From contig CM070502.1 in assembly GCA_036346375.1 (NCBI GenBank), positions 17,336,924 to 17,400,923 on the forward strand: a DNA stretch of 64,000 nucleotides. The letters run 5' to 3'. Every line of letters starts with the position of its first letter. Position 1 is the first letter of the stretch. Made by a program: the position numbers and the translations under genes. Source of the stretch: Guadua angustifolia (lineage: Eukaryota > Streptophyta > Magnoliopsida > Poales > Poaceae). The notes beneath the pieces were generated by a model. The model was not told where the DNA came from and made no database searches. It saw only the letters and a list, made by a program, of their open reading frames with translations. Shown here piece by piece: positions 54,763 to 64,000 of the stretch.

Positions 54763-57700
54763 TGTAACACCCCGAAGCCAAACGCGCCACGGATGCTACC
54801 AAAAACTCTAAATAGCTAATGACACCTCTTCGAAAAGATTGAGAACAACCTCTAAACTATTAAACCGGATTAAAACTAAGCCACCAAAATTTACAAAATT
54901 TCGGCATGACCTCTCTAGAAGGTAGGACATCCACTCAGCAGACAGAAGACATTTGCAGTTCTATAATATTATTCTAGCAGGTCCTTAGTTAACCAATCAC
55001 ACATCCAAAAGGAATTAAGAAATTCCACCACATAAATTATTACAGGACAGGAACTCATTAAACATAACCGCTAATGCCCCTTACAATAATTTACTCGAGC
55101 TATTTATATCAGAAATAAACGTCAACATAATGGAGAGGTGATGATGCAAAACGTGAATTGTGCTACTACCCCCACCAATGCATGCCGGTTCAAAGCACCT
55201 GCAACAATACAAACGACAAGCGTGAGTCGATAACTCAGCGAAGTACATCAAGAATAATTTCATAGTCAATCGCATTTTCCTACTTAAGAGCATAATAACC
55301 ATTCGTACATAAGAACAGCAAGTGGATAAAACATAAGTGTCAAAATTAATTCTCCAAACCAACCTCAAGGCTGCGTCTTTGACGGAGTTCACAACTCCAC
55401 GATAAAGAAGCGTAACATATAACTCGAAAACATAAATCATATCTTGCAACCTGACATGAAAATACGAATATGCCCAATCCATCACACGAGACATGAAAAT
55501 ACGAATATGCACAATCCATCACCTGAGACATGAAAATACTGAATATGCATAATCCAAAGGCAAAGACATGAGAATGCGAATCAATAATCCATCACACAAA
55601 CATGGAAATACAAAATATGCATAATACATCACACAAACATGAGAACACGAATCTAAATAATCAATCACACTTCTACAATCATGTAATGCATTATGCATGC
55701 TCACCTGTTTCACTTCATTACTAAACTCCGACACATATCTCTTTAATCTTTTTGGATGAGGCCACGACTCGATCCAACTCGACACCTTTCTATTTAACTC
55801 AAAATCATCGTTATAACGCAATGCAGATGCAAATAAGCCATACAAAGAAGAGTCTCACATCCATACATCATAATCAAATCATAAAACATGATCCATGATT
55901 GACAATGCAATGCAGATTGCACAGTTCCATGCATATGATGCATCATGCATGCTCATCTCCTCTTTTAGCACATACCGGTATGGCCGAGTGCACACCCGTC
56001 GGTGGGCACCCTCTCATTCCCCTTCCACCCCGTGGTGGAGGGTGCCTACTCTTACGGACTCGCTCCCATACAACCACGTATATGGGACTACGAGGTAGGA
56101 CTTTCGTGCCCACTACATGTGAGCACAGAGGCCCACATCAAAATGGGTCGCCTCTTCCATCATGAATGCACAATGCAATTTACAAGAATGAAATGCAACC
56201 CTTCAATCATTGCCACTCACTAACATAGCCATAACCACTCACATAAACCTAGCCAATTCTCACATTCATGAGCTGCCAGCGATACTAGATTAATCCGATT
56301 CAACAATAAGACATGGTAACCCATTACTGATTATACATCATACAATTAAATCATACAGCCACCGAACCACATTCACCACACTACACTTGCAATTAAATAC
56401 TCACATATACATTCTCTAGAGATAACTTACCCATTTTAAACCAAACTCATGTCAACCCCATTTACTCAAACAATATTCTCACCATAAACAACCTTACTAA
56501 GGCCCATCTCCAATTAATGTTCATCTACTTAGCAGAGCAACAGTTAAATTAAGGAGCATCACATATGAACACACAACCACGCTGTAAAACAATATCGTTG
56601 TAATAAATGAAATAACAGAACAACATAATACACTGAATACACCTCAGCTTATCAAATAAAGCCCCATCATTTGCTTAACTAACATAGAGTACCACTAGTG
56701 GTCAGTCTCACTGATTGATACCTGAATTACAAAACAAACCAATAAGGGAATGAAACAACAGGGATAACATATATGCCTAGCTATGTGATCACTGATCACA
56801 TGTTATTCCTTAATGGTACTTTATAAATTTATCCATGTTCCTTGCATGGTCTAACATATATGCTTTTGGCATTGTCAGATATTGCATCTCAACAAGGTCA
56901 TTATGTTTTCTCTAAGCTGACACTAACTGATATTGCTATTGAGGTATTATGCCCATCATATGAACACAGAGCTAAAGATCTATCAATGAGCATTGACAAG
57001 CATTTTAACAGAGTTTAGAAAATAACCACGATGCATGGCTCAAAAGACCAAAGCAATATACCAGCAATGATGCAGATTTGTTTAACTATTAACCCAAATC
57101 TAAGCCAGTGTATATGATCCATTATATTGTGCCCTGCTATTAGACCCTTGTAACAAAAGCTCTCTGCTGTCCATAAAAGAGTTTTGTTTTCTCAATGGTT
57201 GTTTTCTTAAGTGCAATCAGCAGGAACCACAGATGTTTCCTTTATCTAATATTGGAATGAAAATCCATGATTCATAACTCTGTAAAACCTAAGGCTTATA
57301 CACAAATATACCTTCAGTATTGTGATGATATTGTAGAATAGAAGATTTCCCTTTCTCTGAAAATTTGTTTTGATCAAATCGATTCATTCAGTTAGTGAAG
57401 CCTACATACCTCAACCCCTCATTCAGCTAGTAAATACAAGATTCATACCTCATTCAACTACATACCTCAACATACATACCTCAACCTACATACCTCAACC
57501 TCAAAATACATACCTCATTCAGCTGGTAAGGACAAGAACCAATAGGTTTGCTCAAATCTGGAAAGCACAAGAACCTCACCACAAGAAGGCAAGAGGGGAG
57601 GGCAGTTGGAGGTGGCGCCGTGTCTGGAGGAATCGGAGGCGGCACCGTCGGCTGGAGGAGGGGCGCTGCCGACTGGAGGGGGCCGCCGGCCGCTAGAGGA

Positions 57701-58195
57701 AGGTAGGCGCCGCCTCTGGCTGCTTCGCCATCGCTGTCTGGAGGAGGGCGCCCGATCGGAGGAGCCAGACAATGAGCTCGGGGACCAGGAGGCGCCGTCC
57801 AGGAGGGGGTGCTCGGGCGCTTCGACGGGGATCGCCCGGCACGGCAGCGAGGCGAGGACTCAGTGAAACGGCAGGAGCTGGGCAGTTTTGGCAGGAGGAA
57901 CTCGCCTGGGCAAGACACGGAGACCTCATTGCGCCAGGCAGGACTCCAGTAGGAGCGGCACGACTGGAGCAAGCGCCAAGCAAGACTTGGGCGGCGTTAC
58001 AGAGCTAGGGATGGCTGCCATGTGATCGGGACGGTGGCCGATCGAAATGGGCAAAGCGATCGGCAGGAGAGAAAGGGAAGGCATCTACTGGTTTGGGGAG
58101 CAGAAAAAAAATCAGCAAGTGTTGGAGCAATGGCAGCCACACCTTTTGGAAATGGAGAGAGAAGGTTAGGTGAAAAAAAGATCTGCTGTATTACA
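54763..58195 (-). repeat. 3' LTR of the LARD
   Basis: Begins TGTAACACCCCGAAGCC on the plus strand and ends GCTGTATTACA. It has a degenerate tandem repeat (55450-55660), a CATACCTCAAC-type repeat (57405-57515) and a GC-rich block (57590-57960) whose long frames look compositional. Confidence 0.92.
55450..55660. repeat. Degenerate 33-38-bp tandem repeat in the LARD LTR
   Basis: About six units of the type GACATGAAAATACGAATATG + CACAATCCATCACAC, also present in the right LTR at about 61078-61300, where units carry an extra base (ACAGAATATG). Confidence 0.85.
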
Positions 58196-60389
58196 CTCTC
58201 CCCCCTAAAAGGAATTCGACCCCGAATTCGAAGAATGTCAACCAAAAACCAAAGTCCACAAGGAACTTAAAATTCTTTGGCAAACTCACAACATCCACAC
58301 CAGAACTCAAAAGAGTGCAAACGGTAAACCCAAACCTCCAACTCCAACTATGAACAACACGATTTGACTTAGCTCAATCAAGTGCAACTTCTCACGCAAG
58401 AACTCAGTCAAAATCAATCAATAGGCCAAAATCCCAAAGGACCACTGATATTCAGCAATATACCATGAGCATCCATATTCTTAACATAAGCTAGAATGCA
58501 GAAGAAATACAATTCTATTGAACCAATTGAACCACATGCAACAACCAAACCCCAAGCGCTCCAATTCACTTTGGAGAGAAACTTGATAGTACCCAATCAT
58601 CATTTGCTTTCTCTTCCGAAGCCAAATCGCCAAGGAAAACCCGATTCTTTAACATCACATAAACCATTTTTAGCGATCTCAAAACAATGCAAATGAAATT
58701 CGCACCAGGGAGACACTCGATTTTTTTTTTAAAATATTTCAGAATCCATCAGCCGATTACCTCCCAAAACTACTCTTTTATCCTCGTTTCAATCATCAAG
58801 CCAACTCCGCGACTTAATCCAAAATGCGACTTAAATAGGGGAGTTCTATTGCGCACTAACCAGAACGTCCTACCCCAAAAAGTCATGCACTCTAGAAAAT
58901 CATGTAATCAGTAACTGCTCCAGCCAATTAAATATCCTCTCCATGAAACATACTTCATCACAACATTTTCCCATGACAAAAACCCCATCATTCATACAAC
59001 CATTCCATATACTCATTCTTTAATTTCACCTCAATTAAATCATTTTGTCGATCCACCCTTTAATTAACTCATAAGCAACATAAATCAACAACTCTCATGC
59101 CTTTGCGCTAATATACTCTGGTACTTTACATCAACATCTTACTATAATAAATTTATCCATAGAAGATTCTAGACCCTCTCAGCCCTGATCAATATTAGAC
59201 GTACCGGAACACAAATCTTGAACTTCCAATCAATTCTACAACTCACGTCCATTGTAATAACTCTAATCAACTTTTCACTTTAGAATCATCTACCATTCCA
59301 ATTAATCATTCTATACCCTACAATAAATTTGGTTGTCTTTAAATAACCAACAAGTTCCTTTTAACATAATCAGTAACCCTCCTTATTTGGAAGTTCAACT
59401 ACTCATCATACCCTTAACGCCTTAAACAACCTCGTGGGTCACGTACCCAACTTTTAAAGAAAAAACCACACTTCTTAAGCATGAGTAACAGCAAAAACCT
59501 TCTCTCTCTCTAGAAAACTCAACCATAAATCATAAGAGAATTCGACTCTCGAATTCCCAAACTCCGATGGGAAACAACTCCTTAAACAAATCTCAAGATT
59601 CACAACTTCCGGAAAGGAAAGAGATGCAGGGGAAAACCCAAATGTTCAACCAAACCCTTCTCGATAAGACCTTGACACCGAAGATCCACACGATTTGACT
59701 GTTGCATCAAATAAACTTCAATAACTTCTTTAGATGGAGAGAACAACAACTACAATAATTTTCTTCACAAGGCAACCCACGATAACCAACAAAAACCAAA
59801 GAATCTAGCAAAACCAAACTCCAGAACGGTAAAAGCAATCCAAAAGGATTCATTTCCAAACTTTCTCTTTGCCTCCGAAGGAATGAAGCCAAACGAAACC
59901 GACATTCCCCACTCACACTCTAACTTATGCCACCACAAACGACGACCCTCACCTCGAGAGGTTCTCAAACTTCCGGTGGTGGTCCTACCTAGCCACAACC
60001 ACCAACACAACCTTTTCTAAGGCCACACCAACAACCAAGGCCCTTAACAGGGTCAAAAGTACAAAGGCGAGAACATAATGATTCAAACAATCCCTTTTTA
60101 TAATCAAAGCAATATACACAGTAATTTAACATTCAATCATCAAAGCTTAATTGCAACATTTAAGCGTAATGCAATGATACCCATCCCTTCCTACTGTGCA
60201 CCTGAGTGTGTCAAGTTTTAAATTAATAAACCACGATATTCCAGATTTTATGGTTATTGCCCTTAGGCCATATTTTAAAAGTAGATACATATGCTATGTT
60301 TCTAATTTCACACAGCAACTTTTAGTTTACTCTAGAGTAAAATTGCTAAATTCACATACCACGGACCTGAAGCCCGCTCTGATACCAAC
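58196..60389 (-). other. LARD internal region, no coding capacity
   Basis: No frame resembles gag, protease, RT or integrase on either strand; frames above 80 codons have biased, unrecognised sequence. The purine tract is the minus strand of CTCTCCCCCCTAAAAGG at 58196-58212. The right edge carries the primer site. Confidence 0.8.
60376..60387 (-). other. Primer-binding site of the LARD
   Basis: TGGTATCAGAGC on the minus strand, complementary to initiator tRNA-Met, two bases after the 5' LTR (which ends at 60390). Confidence 0.92.
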
Positions 60390-63300
60390 TGTAACACCCC
60401 GAAGCCAAACGCGCCACGGATGCTACCAAAAACTCTAAATAGCTAATGACACCTCTTCGAAAAGATTGAGAACAACCTCTAAACTATTAAACCGGATTAA
60501 AACTAAGCCACCAAAATTTACAAAATTTCGGCATGACCTCTCTAGAAGGTAGGACATCCACTCAGCAGACAGAAGACATTTGCAGTTCTATAATATTATT
60601 CTAGCAGGTCCTTAGTTAACCAATCACACATCCAAAAGGAATTAAGAAATTCCACCACATAAATTATTACAGGACAGGAACTCATTAAACATAACCGCGA
60701 ACAGCCCCTTACAATAATTTACTCGAGCTATTTATATCAGAAATAAACGTCAACATAATGGAGAGGTGATGATGCAAAACGTGAATTGTGCTACTACCCC
60801 CACCAATGCATGCCGGTTCAAAGCACCTGCAACAATACAAACGACAAGCGTGAGTCGATAACTCAGCGAAGTACATCAAGAATAATTTCATAGTCAATCG
60901 CATTTTCCTACTTAAGAGCATAATAACCATTCGTACATAAGAACAGCAAGTGGATAAAACATAAGTGTCAAAATTAATTCTCCAAACCAACCCCGCGCTC
61001 GTCTTTGACGGAGTTCACAACTCCACGATAAAGAAGCGTAACATATAACCTGAAAACATAAATCATATCTTGCAACCAGACATGAAAATACAGAATATGC
61101 CCAATCCATCACACAGACATGAAAATACAGAATATGCACAATCCATCACACAGACATGAAAATACAGAATATGCATAATCCAGTGCAAAGACATGAGAAT
61201 GCAGAATCTGAATAATCCATCACACAAACATGGAAATACAAAATATGCATAATACATCACACAAACATGAGAACACAGAATCTAAATAATCAATCACACT
61301 TCTACAATCATGTAATGCATTATGCATGCTCACCTGTTTCACTTCATTACTAAACTCCGACACATATCTCTTTAATCTTTTTGGATGAGGCCACGACTCG
61401 ATCCAACTCGACACCTTTCTATTTAACTCAAAATCATCGTTATAACGCAATGCAGATGCAAATAAGCCATACAAAGAAGAGTCTCACATCCATACATCAT
61501 AATCAAATCATAAAACATGATCCATGATTGACAATGCAATGCAGATTGCACAGTTCCATGCATATGATGCATCATGCATGCTCATCTCCTCTTTTAGCAC
61601 ATACCGGTATGGCCGAGTGCACACCCGTCGGTGGGCACCCTCTCATTCCCCTTCCACCCCGTGGTGGAGGGTGCCTACTCTTACGGACTCGCTCCCATAC
61701 AACCACGATATGGGACTACGAGGTAGGACTTTCGTGCCCACTACATGTGAGCACAGAGGCCCACATCAAAATGGGTCGCCTCTTCCATCATGAATGCACA
61801 ATGCAATTTACAAGAATGAAATGCAACCCTTCAATCATTGCCACTCACTAACATAGCCATAACCACTCACATAAACCTAGCCAATTCTCACATTCATGAG
61901 CTGCCAGCGATACTAGATTAATCCGATTCAACAATAAGACATGGTAACCCATTACAGTGCTTCTGTCATACAATTAAATCATACAGCCACCGAACCACAT
62001 TCACCACACTACACTTGCAATTAAATACTCACATATACATTCTCTAGAGATAACTTACCCATTTTAAACCAAACTCATGTCAACCCCATTTACTCAAACA
62101 ATATTCTCACCATAAACAACCTTACTAAGGCCCATCTCCAATTAATGTTCATCTACTTAGCAGAGCAACAGTTAAATTAAGGAGCATCACATATGAACAC
62201 ACAACCACGCTGTAAAACAATATCGTTGTAATAAATGAAATAACAGAACAACATAATACACTGAATACACCTCAGCTTATCAAATAAAGCCCCATCATTT
62301 GCTTAACTAACATAGAGTACCACTAGTGGTCAGTCTCACTGATTGATACCTGAATTACAAAACAAACCAATAAGGGAATGAAACAACAGGGATAACATAT
62401 ATGCCTAGCTATGTGATCACTGATCACATGTTATTCCTTAATGGTACTTTATAAATTTATCCATGTTCCTTGCATGGTCTAACATATATGCTTTTGGCAT
62501 TGTCAGATATTGCATCTCAACAAGGTCATTATGTTTTCTCTAAGCTGACACTAACTGATATTGCTATTGAGGTATTATGCCCATCATATGAACACAGAGC
62601 TAAAGATCTATCAATGAGCATTGACAAGCATTTTAACAGAGTTTAGAAAATAACCACGATGCATGGCTCAAAAGACCAAAGCAATATACCAGCAATGATG
62701 CAGATTTGTTTAACTATTAACCCAAATCTAAGCCGTGTATATGATCCATTATATTGTGCCTCGCTATTAGACCCTTGTAACAAAAGCTCTCTGCTGTCCA
62801 TAAAAGAGTTTTGTTTTCTCAATGGTTGTTTTCTTAAGTGCAATCAGCAGGAACCACAGATGTTTCCTTTATCTAATATTGGAATGAAAATCCATGATTC
62901 ATAACTCTGTAAAACCTAAGGCTTATACACAAATATACCTTCAGTATTGTGATGATATTGTAGAATAGAAGATTTCCCTTTCTCTGAAAATTTGTTTTGA
63001 TCAAATCGATTCATTCAGTTAGTGAAGCCTACATACCTCAACCCCTCATTCAACTAGTAAATACAAGATTCATACCTCATTCAACTACATACCTCAACAT
63101 ACATACCTCAACCTACATACCTCAACCTCAAAATACATACCTCATTCAGCTGGTAAGGACAAGAACCAATAGGTTTGCTCAAATCTGGAAAGCACAAGAA
63201 CCTCACCACAAGAAGGCAAGAGGGGAGGGCAGTTGGAGGTGGCGCCGTGTCTGGAGGAATCGGAGGCGGCACCGCCGGGCCGGAGGAGGCCGCCGATCGG

Positions 63301-63828
63301 AGGGGCCGGCCGCTAGAGGAAGGTAGGCGCCGCCTCTGGCTGGCTTCGCCATCGCTGTATCGAGGAGGGGCGCCGCCGACTGGAGGAGCCAGGGACAGCG
63401 AGCTCGGGGGACCAGGAGGCGCCGTCCAGGAGGGGGTGCTCAAGGCCGATCGGGGATCGACCGGCACAGCAGCGCGAGGGCGTGGACTCAATGAACGGCA
63501 GAGTCGGGCAGCCTTGGCAGGAGGAACTCGCTGGGCAAGACACGCGAGACCTCATTGCGCTGCAGGACTTTCGGTAGGAGCGGCACGACCTGGAGCAAGC
63601 GCCGGCAAGACTTGGGCGGCGTCGGCAGGAGCTAGGGATGGCTGCCGGCGGTGACTGGGACGGTGGCCGACCGGGAAATGGGCAGGCGATCGGCAGGAGA
63701 GAAAGGGGAAGGCATCGGCTGGTTTGGGGGAGCAGAAAAAAAATCAGCAAGTGTTGGAGCAATGGCAGCCACACCTTTTGGAAATGGAGAGAGAAGGTTA
63801 GGTGAAAAAAAAGATCTGCTGTATTACA
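60390..63828 (-). repeat. 5' LTR of the LARD
   Basis: 3439 bp, same structure as the left LTR, with small differences concentrated in the GC-rich block (63235-63700) and in the short tandem repeat. Confidence 0.92.
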
Positions 63829-64000
63829 ATAGGTCTGTGTAAAACTTTGCTAACGTAATAAACTAGTTTCTGAACTTGATCTTGTTCAATAATTAGTATA
63901 ACACTGACTACATCATTTGACGCTGCTAAATATACTAACAAAGGTTCCCCAAGGTTGGGTGAGACCAGAGTGCATAGGCTTTGCAAATAAATTTTTATAT
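63829..64000 (-). pseudogene. Ty3/gypsy RT/RNase H connection, right part; runs off the window
   Basis: Minus-strand frame from about 63986 shows LVYLAASNDVVSVILIIEQD and KLVYYVSKVLHRP, the RNase H-like start downstream of gypsy RT. Its homology resumes at 54762 on the far side of the LARD. Confidence 0.8.

Larger units (their letters stand above)
54763..63828 (-). mobile_element. LARD-type LTR element, 9.07 kb, non-coding, minus orientation
   Basis: ATAGG is duplicated at 54758-54762 and 63829-63833. The LTRs (54763-58195 and 60390-63828) are about 3.43 kb each and nearly identical. The minus-strand primer site TGGTATCAGAGC follows the right LTR and a purine tract precedes the left LTR. The 2.19-kb internal region has no gag or pol. 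This is the plan of a large retrotransposon derivative that depends on partner proteins. High LTR identity and a perfect duplication suggest recent movement. Confidence 0.92.

Noticed and set aside
57370..58008. Frames up to 163 codons in the LARD LTR
   Set aside because: Present in both LTRs but changed by indels between them, so not under coding constraint.

Overview
The window is plant nuclear DNA, almost certainly from a grass (Poaceae). The signs are spliced genes with GT..AG introns, a WLIM2-type LIM gene, grass-style short-chain dehydrogenase (SDR) genes in a tandem cluster, a plasma-membrane aquaporin exon, Stowaway and Tourist MITEs, and dense nested LTR retrotransposons. The genus cannot be fixed from sequence alone; an Oryza-like genome is only an impression. 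No rRNA, convincing tRNA, CRISPR or bacterial-type operon was seen.

Layout, left to right. 1-1647 is the right part of a CACTA transposon that entered a LINE, whose decayed ORF1 and ORF2 fill 1648-6555. About 470 bp later comes an intact five-exon LIM-domain gene (7025-8215). 8751-15886 (minus) is an SDR pseudogene, split by a 4.7-kb internally deleted Ty3/gypsy element (10781-15519) that landed on the exon 3 splice donor. 17774-19589 is a 0.93-kb tandem duplication.

19915-42395 is a large tandem duplication. Each unit carries one intact SDR gene on the minus strand (33069-34698 and 40274-42217), each 308 codons in five exons. The left unit is swollen by a long-inverted-repeat element (20195-20983), a Ty1/copia element (21389-27548) and a 3.2-kb solo LTR (28040-32501) that itself holds another solo LTR (29946-31178). 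The right unit still shows the uninterrupted sequence at two of these sites (the inverted-repeat element and the 28040-32501 solo LTR), so those insertions are proven by empty-site comparison.

43-51 kb is intergenic DNA with MITEs and two more solo LTRs (45049-48186, 49801-50885). At 51786 a PIP-type aquaporin begins, but only exon 1 is present: a hAT element sits on its splice donor, followed by a truncated LINE, a decayed gypsy RNase H region, and, inside the latter, a 9.07-kb non-coding LTR element of LARD type (54763-63828) with 3.4-kb LTRs.

The three plausible working genes are the LIM gene (actin bundling) and the two SDR paralogs (NADPH-dependent carbonyl reduction, substrate unknown). 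The rest is a layered record of transposition; target-site duplications were read directly for most elements. The most unusual signals are ten CACTGT-free, perfect CACGTG motifs packed into 533 bp of one solo LTR, a short GAGT/ACTCAC element shared by three long-LTR families, and two independent transposon insertions that each duplicated a splice donor.
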